This document shows positions 55,401 through 63,322 of a stretch of DNA of 64,000 nucleotides, in pieces. Both the position numbers and the translations under genes were made by a program. Source of the DNA: Georgenia_B sunbinii (lineage in GTDB: Bacteria > Actinomycetota > Actinomycetes > Actinomycetales > Actinomycetaceae); the NCBI RefSeq assembly GCF_036421855.1, contig NZ_JAZGOK010000002.1. One strand, given 5' to 3'. Each line of letters opens with the position of its first letter. Within the stretch, counting starts at the first letter, position 1. Below the pieces are notes generated by a model, which had not been told where the DNA came from, ran no database searches, and saw nothing but the letters and a program-made list of their open reading frames with translations.

Positions 55401-57888
55401 GACGGAGGCGACGTTCTACGCGAACGAGGCCACCGCCGTCGGCAAGGACAACGTCGTCGTGCGGACCGGCACGACGACGGACCGGGTGCCGGCCGGCCTC
55501 ACCCCCGAGTCCGGTGAGGAGTCCGGTGACCTGCTGCCCACCACCGTCGGGGAGGACGCCAACCCGTTCCAGATCTACGAGATCACGCTGACCGAGGAGC
55601 AGGCGGCCGAGGAGGAGTTCCACCTCAGCTGGTCCGGCACCGGTGACGACCGCCGGGTCTCGGCGTGGGTCTACGACCACGACGCCGGGCAGTGGCTGCT
55701 CAAGGACGATGACCACGACGCCGACGGCGGGACGGTGTCGCTCGACGTCGCCGCCCGGGCCGACGAGAACGTCGTGAGCTCCGACGGCACCCTGCACGTG
55801 CTGGTCTGGCGGGGACTGGTCGAGGAGCCGTGGGCCGAGGACCGCGTCTACGAGCAGCACCCAGACGGCGCGGACTTCGACTGGGCCTTCAACCACGTGC
55901 CCGACACCCAGCTCTACGCCGAGGCGACCCCGTGGATGATGAACGACATGTTCGAGCACATCGTCGCGAACGCTGAGGAGCGCAAGACCGAGCTCGTGCT
56001 CCACGCCGGTGACTGGGTCAACCGCGAGTACCTGGACGACGAGTACCAGTGGTCGGACACCATCCACAGCGCCGATCTGCTCGACGAGGCCGGGATCCCC
56101 TACATGGTGTCGTGGGGCAACCACGATTACTCGCTCGACCGCAACGGGCGGCTCATGCTGCAGAAGTACTTCCCCATGTCGCGCTTCGAGCAGAGCGTCG
56201 AGGGCACGCCCTTTGAGTTCGGCGACAACTTCGACATCGACAACTACTACTACACGGCCGACATCGACGGCGCGGACCTGCTGTTCCTCACCGTCGGCTT
56301 CTGGTCGGCGGAGGACGACGACTCGCCGGCCCTCGCGTGGGCGCAGGACGTCATCGAGGCGCACCCCGACCACACCATCGTCCTCGCGACTCACCACCAC
56401 CTCGTCGCCCGGTTCCCCGATGCGCCGTTCTCCAACCAGCGGATCAACGACCTGCTGGTGGACCCGTACCCGAACGTCGTCATGACGTTCAGCGGCCACA
56501 ACTCTGGCAGCTACGTGACCGCGCGGGAGACCGACCACGGGTCGCAGTCCTACGGGATCCTCACCGACTACCAGACGCGCCCGTGGGGCGGGCACGAGTT
56601 CTTCAAGAACATCAGCGTCGACGCCGAGAACGGGTTGATGTACTTCAACACGTACTCGCCGTGGCTGGACGAGTGGATCTCCGACGGCCGCTGGCACTCG
56701 CCGATCTCGGAGGACGACGTCCCCGGCTTCCACGGGGACGACTCGGAGAACTTCGTGCTCGAGCTCGACCTCGGTGGGGTGCAGACCCGAACGCTGACCG
56801 CTTCCGGGCTCACCTTCGCCGCGGGCGCGCCGACCCAGGTGGGCGAGCCGGTCGCGGTGGTGGGCGCCGAGGCGGCGTCGGTGACCTTCGCCGGGATCGA
56901 GCCCGAGACGACGTACGAGTGGTACGTCGACCTGGCCGACGACGGCGGGAACGTCACGCGCAGCGCCACGAGCCAGTTCGTGGTCGCCGAGGCGGTAGAG
57001 GAGCCGACCGAGGAGCCGACCGAGGAGCCGACCGAGGAGCCGACGGAGGAGCCGACCGAGGAGCCGACGGACGAGCCGACCGAGGAACCGACCGAGGAAC
57101 CGACCGAGGAGCCGACCGACCCGGGCGAGCCGCAGCCGGATCGTCGGACCGCGGAGTTCCACCTGTCGAATGACTGGAAGGGTTCGACGAGCCGGTTCTT
57201 CAGGTACGGCCGGTTCGCCGATGACGTGTTCGTCGGTGACTGGGACGGCAACGGCACCGACACCATCGCGGTGCGCCGGGGCAACGAGTTCCACGTGACC
57301 AACGGCCAGCGCGGGGGAGATGCCGATGTGGTGTTCACCTACGGCCGTCAGGGCGATGTCGTGCTGGTCGGTGACTGGGACGGCGACGGGGTGGATACCT
57401 TCGCGGTGCGCCGTGGGGCGGTCTACCACGTGAAGAACTCGCTGCGCGGTGGCGAGGCCGACCAGGTGGTTCGCTACGGCCGTGAGGCTGACGCGGTGCT
57501 GGTGGGTGACTGGAACGGTGACCGGACCGACACCTTCGCGGTGCGCCGCGGGGCGACGTTCTACGTGAAGAACGCCATCGCCGGTGGTGACGCGGACGTG
57601 GTCTTCAGCTACGGCCGGGTTGCCGATGTCACGTTGGCTGGTGACTGGGACGGTGACGGCACCGACAGCTTCGCGGTGCAGCGCGGCCGGACGTACCACG
57701 TGAACAACTCGCTGCGTGGTGGCGAGGCAGAGATCGTGGTGACCTACGGCCGTGAGGGCGATGAGGTGCACGTCGGTGACTGGGACGGTGACGGCACCGA
57801 CACTCTCGGTATCCGCCGCCCCGTCGGTGGCGACGCCAGCACGTCGGGCGGAGCCAAGCAGGCCGGCGCGGTCGGCAAGCGCAGCTAA
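49480..57888 (+). CDS. Giant secreted multidomain protein with two metallophosphatase domains
   Basis: 2,802 aa, exported. A signal peptide ends near AAHA (about residue 28). Three beta-rich repeats of 320 or so residues follow (about 37-357, 387-707, 707-1034), each ending in TYEELGWDF-like and WRWD motifs. A purple-acid-phosphatase-like N domain lies at 1037-1130. Metallophosphatase 1 is at 1135-1400 (HNGDVVQDGD, GNHDM, QGHDHYMS). A DUF2341-like region (1527-1617) and a LamG-like region (1627-1840) come next. Metallophosphatase 2 is at about 2137-2440 (HAGDW, WGNHDYS, THHHLV, SGHNSGS). Then come an EEPT spacer (2507-2547) and five C-terminal repeats with calcium-binding DWDGDG. ATG 49480 starts the signal peptide. 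Probably hydrolyses extracellular phosphoesters bound to polymer; substrate unknown. Confidence 0.92.
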   Translation: MPLRAPFRRVVGLVLTSAFALALVTPAAHAVEPLQGIAGVGTEEDPFLIASTADLFAVTDAINTANADYGDQHYRLAADIDLDGASFPGIDRFEGVLDGAGHRIADLTYGEGADGNRGLIRMLDGGTVRDLTIDGLTVHVEEQLRVAGIAVEATGGAVLDGNSVVNADLRTGQQYVAAIVNNAHDGVTVTNNWARGSFTSERYPSAIIGYGRYDVDVSRNLVDAVVTSTGNQAVGAMVHSYTGGYSKENAESHIRENVLLGGAVTWENGQDRLAAGRVLGHYRTPGYILESNLANETITVGGERPEAPGEGNKQGTDTAPELLAQQATYEELGWDFEQDWRWDAELSQPVPADAHEGIVLDELPEPVDPRPEEPEEPVDPDTPAAPLPDMMGDGTEASPFQLATAADLSTVADAINTDNAQYGDRHYVLAANIDFAGATFGGIDEFRGVLDGAGHKIFNITYGPGSDNDERALFRRLDGATITNLTLDGVRAAVTQASQVAGIAINATGGTVIDGNSVINAELSSGSQYVAAIAANAQRGVSITNNWVDGSFRSARYPAAVVGYGRYDVEIRNNLVNAHVTSAGARAHGGMLLSYQGAYNENSPGQVSENVLFDGKVDWRGASTTEAGRVLGVYRDAGFVVENNLANETITVGGARPDAPGAGNQHGTDTPPVALAQQSTYEDLGWDFTDQWRWDEAMGHPVPHRSFLLGSGTEAAPFEIRTAGDLEFLAARINDGDQSLLGGKHIVLTTDLDLSGREPFEGIDTFDGTLDGRGHTITGLSYGPSEASAELGLIRDLSGTVRNLTLAGVTADGGDQATAGLAVNLAGTADRPALIERVQLVDVTVTAPAADVAGGLAATASHAVIARNTLDVTVTAAGVAAGVVGVLSDGVVIDTNLVEADVTVLTGGGDGAEGVNAGLIGAVPGTGPDSTITRNVALDGVIGYTGAVDGFTGRIVGFTGHDGWSADQNLANTEITIGGATVTGPGTKNQHGTDTTPAQLADKATYEQLGWSFTDDWRWDPAAGRPLLKYVLPEEYPNRITTTFYGDPSTQRAFTWYHSIATDAPAVLLSTDPDFATDATTRVEATQHESTHGEVVHQAVASDLQPGTTYYYRVGDSISEVWSASGTFETPTGEGDFTFIDLTDTQAKASSEAELAAGTMRKALEAVPEAEFMVHNGDVVQDGDVEQDWVEMLGAAQDSLLATTIAPASGNHDMAPDAFTDHFMLEHPNEQDTTTGAYYSYTYNGAHFMVLNTNEDEAQSITDEQLAWLEQDAAAARGAGADWLILVMHKGVYTAGNHADDADIINMRDILVPVIDELEIDLVLQGHDHYMSRTQVLEHDPEGVEGAGVVETTKITEMVNGQRIEYHLDPEGTIYFMPNTAGAKHYQQISSSEAFDVEAYLQLFDRLGTPRAGTVETFTSVDVTTDRLTVELFQVRDGGAPTRVEGFGIDRQLSPVDAVLAALPDPADATLDDADAITAARAAVDALTRGQRAALSHLEKLSALELRMRQLAGLVTTDGSVVGWADPDATTRQAIAVRNDTRRDFTDAPVRLTIEDTPSVEADALAFSADDGAPLSYEVEHWEPGATSTVWVRLPLVPAESTTNVWAYYGGGAENNDPADVWSGGYALVEHLSQDTASGEQRIDSTGQHTGTLVGEDLAATATADGTLESQFAGSRLQYPGDVGGGFGTITVSGVYSFTSEDIAALDGAGAVVAKQRQGSDAAFFHGVAPDGSVQAFRGGSTPTVEVPADGEPHLVTQVYDGMTSAVFVDGVEQYQGQDERSFTASDHGVLTTIGDIDTGNGSLGSPFHGSIDEVQIAGFGFLPEFETFRYANYFGDAVTYGAQVERGDEPVALVVGGPAGGSEVEAGPVTFTGSLSERAVVTARVSGREVLSETVDAGSFALDVPVFATGKQTVTLSARSVADEDATAGAVIVGVQVADTVAPTQPTVAESGNEPGATELTLTATPQTDQPEWTEATFYANEATAVGKDNVVVRTGTTTDRVPAGLTPESGEESGDLLPTTVGEDANPFQIYEITLTEEQAAEEEFHLSWSGTGDDRRVSAWVYDHDAGQWLLKDDDHDADGGTVSLDVAARADENVVSSDGTLHVLVWRGLVEEPWAEDRVYEQHPDGADFDWAFNHVPDTQLYAEATPWMMNDMFEHIVANAEERKTELVLHAGDWVNREYLDDEYQWSDTIHSADLLDEAGIPYMVSWGNHDYSLDRNGRLMLQKYFPMSRFEQSVEGTPFEFGDNFDIDNYYYTADIDGADLLFLTVGFWSAEDDDSPALAWAQDVIEAHPDHTIVLATHHHLVARFPDAPFSNQRINDLLVDPYPNVVMTFSGHNSGSYVTARETDHGSQSYGILTDYQTRPWGGHEFFKNISVDAENGLMYFNTYSPWLDEWISDGRWHSPISEDDVPGFHGDDSENFVLELDLGGVQTRTLTASGLTFAAGAPTQVGEPVAVVGAEAASVTFAGIEPETTYEWYVDLADDGGNVTRSATSQFVVAEAVEEPTEEPTEEPTEEPTEEPTEEPTDEPTEEPTEEPTEEPTDPGEPQPDRRTAEFHLSNDWKGSTSRFFRYGRFADDVFVGDWDGNGTDTIAVRRGNEFHVTNGQRGGDADVVFTYGRQGDVVLVGDWDGDGVDTFAVRRGAVYHVKNSLRGGEADQVVRYGREADAVLVGDWNGDRTDTFAVRRGATFYVKNAIAGGDADVVFSYGRVADVTLAGDWDGDGTDSFAVQRGRTYHVNNSLRGGEAEIVVTYGREGDEVHVGDWDGDGTDTLGIRRPVGGDASTSGGAKQAGAVGKRS

Positions 57889-57916
57889 CCCCGTTCACTC
57901 CTCCTCCCGACCACTA

Positions 57917-58005
57917 GCGCGACAGCAGGATTCTTCACCGTGAAGAATCCAGCTGTCGCGCTTGTGGGTGGGTGGGTGGGGCCCGTTGACAATCCCGCTG
58001 TCGGT
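57917..58005. repeat. 18-bp repeat locus F with perfect hairpin
   Basis: Two units face each other at 57917-57962: GCGCGACAGCAGGATTCTTCA and its near-complement form a stem of about 20 bp (one A-A mismatch) with a tiny loop, a strong terminator-like structure 29 bases after the giant gene. A third, inverted unit, GACAATCCCGCTGTCGGT, is at 57988-58005. Confidence 0.9.
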
Positions 58006-58031
58006 GCATTTCGAGGCTGTCAGCGCATGGG

Positions 58032-58415
58032 GTGGCGCGCACCGTGCAGCCGGCGCTCGCTGCCGGCGCGGCGGAGCTCCGCGAGCTCGGCTACCAGGCG
58101 ACGCTCGAGGCGACCTCGGGCACTGATACCGGCATCGACGAGCACACGTTGGTCGTCAACATGGAGGAGCACCGAAACTTCCACTACCAGGCGGTCGCCG
58201 TCGGGGCCCCGGTGCCGCGCATCGGCGGGCGCCCTATGCCGGTGGGCGACGACGTCCTCGACCGGTACGAGACGCACCTGTCGTTCCTGCGCTACACCAG
58301 CGAGCACGACTACGCCTCGGTGCTCCCCCCGCCGGTGGCGCCCACGGCGCCGCCGACGCCAGCCGTGCCGACGGTGGCCGACGACGTGGAGCGCATCGAG
58401 GACACCGAGCACTGA
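58032..58415 (+). pseudogene. C-terminal fragment of a BCCT-family transporter
   Basis: 127 codons without membrane segments. ELRELGYQATLE, FHYQAVAVGAPVPRIGGRP and VLDRYETHLSFLRY match the cytoplasmic C-terminal tail of actinobacterial betaine/choline/carnitine transporters. The twelve-helix membrane part is missing: 5' of this point the sequence changes to repeat locus F. GTG 58032 is only the first codon of the surviving frame. Non-functional relic. Confidence 0.7.
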
Positions 58416-58484
58416 GCGCAGCGTGGCCCCGTGACAGACTCGAACCATGACTCAGACGTTGAACCTTGTCGCCAGCGGTGCGCT

Positions 58485-59351
58485 GTGACCCGCATCGGAG
58501 CCGTCTTCAGCCCGTACCACAACGCACCGGAGGCGCTCCGCGGCGCGGTGGAGGTGGCCGAGGCCGCCGGCGTCCCGGAGCTGTGGCTGTGGGAGGACTG
58601 CTTCCGGGAGTCGGCGTACGCCTCGGTGGCCGCGGCACTGGCCTGGACCGAGCGCCTGCGCATCGGGCTGGGCATCTCACCGATCCCGCTGCGCAACGTC
58701 GCGGTCACCGCGATGGAGATCGCGACCATCGAGCGGATGTTCCCCGGCCGGTTCTACCCGGGCCTGGGCCACGGTGTGCTGCCGTGGATGGCGCAGGCCG
58801 GCGTCCTGGCGGCCTCGCCGCTCACGCTCATGCGCGAGTACCTCCCGCCGTTGCGCTCGCTGCTGGCGGGCGAGGAGGTGACGGTGGCCGGACGGTACGT
58901 CAACCTCGACAAGGTGCGGCTGGACTGGCCTCTGCAGAGCCCGCCCCCGGTCTACTCCGCCGGGGTGGGGCCCAAGACGCTGGCCCTCACCGGTGAGGTC
59001 GCGGACGGCACGGTTCTCGTCGCCGGTCTCAGTCCGGCGGAGGTCGGCGAGCACGCGCGGCGGGTCCGTGACGCCCACGCCGCCGCCGGTCGTGACGGCG
59101 ACGTCGTGATCGTCGCGTACGTGCACGCTGCGTTCGGCGACGGCGCCCAGGAGCGAGTGGCAGCCGAGCTGGGTGACAGCGGGACCGACGACGACCGCGG
59201 CGTGTGGGGCCAGCCAGCCGACGTCGTGGCTGCTGTGCGACGGTTCGCGGCCGCCGGTGCCGACGCCGTCATCCTCTCCCCCGTGGGCGGCGAGCCCGAT
59301 CTCCACGCGTTCCTCCGCGCGGTCGGGGAGGTCACCCGCCTCGTGGCCTGA
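58485..59351 (+). CDS. LLM-class flavin-dependent oxidoreductase
   Basis: 288 aa from GTG 58485 (VTRIGAVFSP); ATG-less upstream codons from 58431 look unconserved. It has the luciferase-like pattern PELWLWEDCF, ERLRIGLGISPIPLRNV, and ERMFPGRFYPGLGHGV. Such proteins use F420 or FMN. The last residues (GGEPDLHAFLRAVGEVTRL) closely resemble a remnant at 63107. Convergent with DUF2182. Confidence 0.88.
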   Translation: MTRIGAVFSPYHNAPEALRGAVEVAEAAGVPELWLWEDCFRESAYASVAAALAWTERLRIGLGISPIPLRNVAVTAMEIATIERMFPGRFYPGLGHGVLPWMAQAGVLAASPLTLMREYLPPLRSLLAGEEVTVAGRYVNLDKVRLDWPLQSPPPVYSAGVGPKTLALTGEVADGTVLVAGLSPAEVGEHARRVRDAHAAAGRDGDVVIVAYVHAAFGDGAQERVAAELGDSGTDDDRGVWGQPADVVAAVRRFAAAGADAVILSPVGGEPDLHAFLRAVGEVTRLVA

Positions 59352-59369
59352 CGCGCATCGCGGGTGGCG

Positions 59370-60173
59370 TCACACGCTTGGCAGCATTGAGCGGGCACGG
59401 AAGCCGACGGCGCGGGCCGCCCGCGTCGGGAGGCGGCCGCGCCACGAGGGCCGCGTCGGACGGTCGAGCCGCTCGGCCCACATCCACAGCGTCACGGGCA
59501 CCATCGCCAGCACGTGCGAGGTGGTGACGAGCAGGGGCAGCAGCATGAGTGCCCAGCAGGACCCGAAGCACCAGAGGGCGTGCTGCGCGCCGGTGCGCAG
59601 GGCGGCGAGGTCGGCAGCGTGGCCGAACGCTCTGACCGCCGGGTGGGCGTGGCACCTGTTGAGGCAGCGCTGCTTGGCCGGTGACAGCTGCCAGGCGACG
59701 GCGACAACGAGACCCACGACGATCGCGGCGCCGCCCACCGGCGCGACGGCTCGCAGCGCCGTCGCCACCGCGGTCAGCACGACGCCGCCGGCGGTCCACG
59801 CCGCCGCGTACGCCGCGACGACGAGCGCTACCGCTCGGGCTCGGCGCCTCGGCAGGCTGCGGGCGTGGACGTGGCGCAGCACGGGGATGAGCAGCGGCGT
59901 CATCATCGCCGCGAGCATGAGGAGCCAGCTGCCGAGGAACGCCAGCCCCCACTCGTGCACGGCGTGCGTGGCCGCACCGGTGACGACGACGTCGACGTCG
60001 TGGCCGGTGTGCGCGCTGGCAGCCACGCCCGACGGGTGATGTCCCGTCGGTCCCGCGGCGGCCACGGCGATGACGATCGTCGCGAGCCAGGCGCCGGCCG
60101 TGACGGCCAGCACCGGCCGGCGGATCCGCCGCCGCTCGCGAGCCTCGGGTGTCATCGTCGCGGCCGCGGTCAT
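59370..60173 (-). CDS. DUF2182 integral membrane protein (putative metal-binding)
   Basis: 267 aa with about six transmembrane helices. Conserved features are WLLMLAAMMTPLLIPV, SPAKQRCLNRCHAHP (two Cys and two His), and WCFGSCWALMLLP. The family is described as predicted metal-binding membrane proteins. ATG 60173 overlaps the tyrosinase stop by 4 nt, so it may help supply copper to that enzyme; this is inferred from position. Confidence 0.88.
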   Translation of the reverse strand: MTAAATMTPEARERRRIRRPVLAVTAGAWLATIVIAVAAAGPTGHHPSGVAASAHTGHDVDVVVTGAATHAVHEWGLAFLGSWLLMLAAMMTPLLIPVLRHVHARSLPRRRARAVALVVAAYAAAWTAGGVVLTAVATALRAVAPVGGAAIVVGLVVAVAWQLSPAKQRCLNRCHAHPAVRAFGHAADLAALRTGAQHALWCFGSCWALMLLPLLVTTSHVLAMVPVTLWMWAERLDRPTRPSWRGRLPTRAARAVGFRARSMLPSV

Positions 60174-61753
60174 CGACCCTGACGGAAGATGCTGATGCGG
60201 CCGATCGTGAGACCGGCGTCGTCATCGATCGGCCGGACCGGCACGATCCGCACCGGCAGGCTGTCAACGTCCAGCGAGTCGCCGAGGAAGAGATCGTCGA
60301 CGATCGACGTGATCTCGAGGACGAAGGTGAGGCCTTGCCCGCCGTGCAGGTCGTCGCCCTCGGTGGCCTGGCTCACCCCGAACGGGGCGATGCTGCCGGC
60401 CAGCTGCTCGGGATGGTCGGTGGCCTCCTCGTCGTCGGGCACCCCGACGTAGACGTGGAACGCGGCGGCGTCGGAGTGGCCACGGACGTTCTCGAGGTTG
60501 AGGAAGAGCCGGTCGGGCGGCGCGGTGACGTCGGGCGCCTCGGCCGCCCGCGCCAGGCTGCGGATGACTCGACGGCGCATCGGGGCGTCCAGCCGGACCC
60601 GGCTGCCCACCGCGCTGCCGGTGACTGGCACCGGCTCCTCGCTCGCTCCCACCAGCTCGACGTTCGTCTCATCAGGCACGGTCGCACCTCCTCGGACCCC
60701 GGCGCGGAGACCGCGCTCCCGCAACCGCTCGCGCCGCGGGACCGGCGCGGGGGCCGGTGCGAGGTCCTCGTACCCGTAGCCAAGGGCCGCGATGTCCGTC
60801 ATCTCGTCGGGTGTGTACGTCCAGGTCGTGCCGTCCGGCATCGGTGCCACGAACGGGCGCTCGCCCTGGCTGGCCGGTCCCTGGAGCCAGCGCTGGTCGG
60901 TCGGGTTGGTGTGGAACGGGTCGGTCCGGTTCCAGACCTCCCACAGCCGGTCGATGTTCGCGTGGTGCAGCCAGAAGACGGGGTCGAGCCCGGCGGTGCG
61001 CGGGTCTGACATCACGCCGTCGAGCTGCGGCGGCCGGACGTCCCGGCCCCCGACGAGGCCGTGCACCCAGTCGTGCGGCTGGCCCTCGATCATGCCGTGG
61101 GTCCCGCCGCCGTGCGAGAAGCCGGTGTCCACCCCGCCGAACCCCGGGGTGCCGCCGCTCGACACACCCGTGAAGTGGTCCTCGTTCATCGCGTCGAGGT
61201 TGACCGCGTCCAGCGGCACGAAGACGTTGCCGTCGCCGAACGGCCCGTACCGCTGCGGCACGAACAGCGGGTTGTCACCGGTCCCGTCCGGCCAGACCGG
61301 GGACGCGAGCTCCGGCGGCAGCGCCGACTGTCCCGGCCCGAAGTAGTCCCAGTAGGGCAGTGCCCAGCCGTCCGGGCCGCCGAGCCGGACCACCTCGGCG
61401 CGGATGTTCGCCTCGAAGGCCAGGACGTAGCCGCGGTGCCACGGCAGGAAGTACCAGCTGCCGTGCTGGCACTGGGCCCAGAACTGCTCCCTGACGGCCG
61501 GGCTCGGCGGCTGGTCGGTGGCGTCGAGGTACCCCAGCGCCGCCCACCGGGCGGGTGCGAAGCCGTGCATGGCGGCGTAGAAGCGCCAGCTCGTCGGATC
61601 GTCCAGGGCCCGTTGCTTCATCGCGGCGACCCCGCGGGCGTACCAGAGGACCGGATCGGCCCACCTGCTCTCGGCCGCCCAGACGTTGTGACGTGTGCGA
61701 ACCAGTGGCCCGCGTGTCGACGTCTCGTGCTCGTCCCTGTCCACCGTGGTCAT
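60170..61753 (-). CDS. Tyrosinase-family copper oxidase
   Basis: 527-aa type 3 copper protein. CuA ligands are His63 (AMHGF), His97 (CQHGSWYFLPWHRGY) and His106. CuB ligands are His227, His231 and His264 in DPVFWLHHANIDRLWEVW. The C-terminal 150 residues form a beta-rich domain as in plant polyphenol oxidases (LFLNLENVRGHSDAAAFHVY, quoted in part as LENVRGHSDAAAFHVYVG). There is no signal peptide. Would oxidise phenols to quinones. ATG 61753; first gene of a two-gene operon with DUF2182. Confidence 0.92.
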   Translation of the reverse strand: MTTVDRDEHETSTRGPLVRTRHNVWAAESRWADPVLWYARGVAAMKQRALDDPTSWRFYAAMHGFAPARWAALGYLDATDQPPSPAVREQFWAQCQHGSWYFLPWHRGYVLAFEANIRAEVVRLGGPDGWALPYWDYFGPGQSALPPELASPVWPDGTGDNPLFVPQRYGPFGDGNVFVPLDAVNLDAMNEDHFTGVSSGGTPGFGGVDTGFSHGGGTHGMIEGQPHDWVHGLVGGRDVRPPQLDGVMSDPRTAGLDPVFWLHHANIDRLWEVWNRTDPFHTNPTDQRWLQGPASQGERPFVAPMPDGTTWTYTPDEMTDIAALGYGYEDLAPAPAPVPRRERLRERGLRAGVRGGATVPDETNVELVGASEEPVPVTGSAVGSRVRLDAPMRRRVIRSLARAAEAPDVTAPPDRLFLNLENVRGHSDAAAFHVYVGVPDDEEATDHPEQLAGSIAPFGVSQATEGDDLHGGQGLTFVLEITSIVDDLFLGDSLDVDSLPVRIVPVRPIDDDAGLTIGRISIFRQGR

Positions 61754-61886
61754 GGCGCCTCCACCCCAGGGGCGGCGCCCGCGAGTCTGCCACGGGCACC
61801 GCCGTCCGACCTGGTCGAAGCGTCCCGGTGCGTCCGGCGCGACGTCAAGGGCCGATCGGGCAGCGTTCCCGGCTCAGGCCGGCGGT

Positions 61887-63077
61887 CTACGGCAGCGGGG
61901 CCTGCTTCATCAGCTGGGAGGAGTAGACGTTGGTGATCCGCACGCCAGCCAGCCAGTCGGTCAGCCGGGCGGCCTCGGCATCGAGCGCCGCCCGACCCTC
62001 GGCGGGGAGTGCGGCTCCCGGGCGGGTGATCACCCGGACCTCGCCGTCCGCCGCCTGCGCCCACGCCCCGACGACCCGGCCGTTCCACCACGCGGTGTTG
62101 CCGCCGTTGCCGTTGGTGTCGAACAGGTAGGGCACGTCGGCCGGGTCGAGGTAGAAGTCGCGACCTTTCCAACCCATGGTCGTCGGGTCGAGGGTGGGCA
62201 GCAGCGCCGCCCACGCCCCCGGCGGCTCGACCGGGTCGACGTCGTCGGGCAGCACCCAGCCGGGCACGCCGCCGTCGAGACTCACCTCGACGGCGGCCAC
62301 GGCCGCCAGCGCGGCGCGCGCCGCAGACTTGGTCGAGCCGAGCCACCACTGGACGTCCTCGACGGTCCCGGGGCCGAAGGTGCGCAGCCAGCGGCGCACG
62401 AGCTCGGCGTACCCGTCGTCGGCGGTGAGCGGCTCCGGCTGCTGCCCGAGCCAGGAGGACATGAGGGTCCACGAGGGGCGTCCGAGGCGCCAGTGCCCGG
62501 CGTTCGGGCCGCGCACGATCCACCCCTCGGCGCCGAGCATCGTCAGCACCCGCGGGGCGACCTGGAACGTGCCGCCGTACTTCTTGCCGGTGTCGACGGT
62601 CACCGTGCCGGCGAGCTCCGGCAGCTGCTCGCGCAGCTGCCGCGCCGTCAGCGGCTCACCGCCGGCGAGCCGAGCGACAACGGCGGCTGCCGCCGCGTCG
62701 AGCCACGCCTGGCCGTCCTCGGCGACGCCGTGCCGTTCGACGTCGCGGGCGACGAGCCGGCGCTGCTCGGCCGCCACCCGGGCGGACGCGCTGCCGAGCG
62801 TGGCCGGCAGCAGGTCGCGGGGGAAGACGAACAGGGTGCGCCGCATGGCGAGCTGCTTGACCAGCGTCCGGTCCTCGTACATCGCCCGGTCGACGTCGGC
62901 GGGGGAGACGCCGTCCGCCCGGGCATGGACGGCCAGGTGCACCGTGGCCGCCTCGGTCGCGTGCAGGACGGTCATCGCCCGGGCGACGGCCACGGCGTCA
63001 TCGAGCCGGTGGTCGGGGTGGAGCGCGTGGCGGCGCGACAGTCGGCTGCGGCGTTCGGTGTCGGTGATGTGTCGCAC
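61887..63077 (-). CDS. Winged-helix DNA-binding protein (AlkZ-like glycosylase family)
   Basis: 396 aa of the HTH_42/AlkZ family, whose characterised members are DNA glycosylases acting on crosslinks or alkylated bases. It has LVKQLAMRRTLFVFPRDLLP, with the Gln of the QxQ-like catalytic motif changed to Gln-Leu-Ala, and LLPTLDPTTMGWKGRDFYL with GNTAWWNGRVVG near the end. ATG 63077. No partner gene. Glycosylase activity is inferred from the family. Confidence 0.85.
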   Translation of the reverse strand: MRHITDTERRSRLSRRHALHPDHRLDDAVAVARAMTVLHATEAATVHLAVHARADGVSPADVDRAMYEDRTLVKQLAMRRTLFVFPRDLLPATLGSASARVAAEQRRLVARDVERHGVAEDGQAWLDAAAAAVVARLAGGEPLTARQLREQLPELAGTVTVDTGKKYGGTFQVAPRVLTMLGAEGWIVRGPNAGHWRLGRPSWTLMSSWLGQQPEPLTADDGYAELVRRWLRTFGPGTVEDVQWWLGSTKSAARAALAAVAAVEVSLDGGVPGWVLPDDVDPVEPPGAWAALLPTLDPTTMGWKGRDFYLDPADVPYLFDTNGNGGNTAWWNGRVVGAWAQAADGEVRVITRPGAALPAEGRAALDAEAARLTDWLAGVRITNVYSSQLMKQAPLP

Positions 63078-63106
63078 CGGTCTAGTCTGCCCGCCGGCAC
63101 CGACAC

Positions 63107-63322
63107 GGCGGGGAACCTGACCTCCACGCGTTGCTGCGCGCGACCGGGGAGGGCGCGCGACTGATGCTGCCCATATCCGGCGAGCTGAGCGACAAGCAGA
63201 CCCGAGCTCTCCAGGACGGAATCCCGTACCAGACCCTGATCGCCAGCGTGGTCCACAAGTATGTCACCGGACGATTGGTTGACGTCGACGACGACCGGCC
63301 GCGCGATCAGCGACGCCGGTAG
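63107..63322 (+). pseudogene. Fusion relic: LLM oxidoreductase tail joined to antitoxin tail
   Basis: One open frame. Its start, GGEPDLHALLRATGEGARLM (63107-63166), is the C-terminal end of an LLM oxidoreductase nearly identical in pattern to the gene ending at 59351. It then continues as ALQDGIPYQTLIASVVHKYV and TGRLVD, the C-terminal half of CopG-type antitoxins. The N-terminal halves of both are missing. An ATG at 63131 or 63170 could start a 50-63-aa product, but I regard it as debris. Confidence 0.55.

Noticed and set aside
53473..57771. 1,432-codon open frame on the minus strand
   Set aside because: It is the antisense shadow of the giant secreted protein; high GC leaves the complementary frame open. 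No motif, start site or codon logic supports it.
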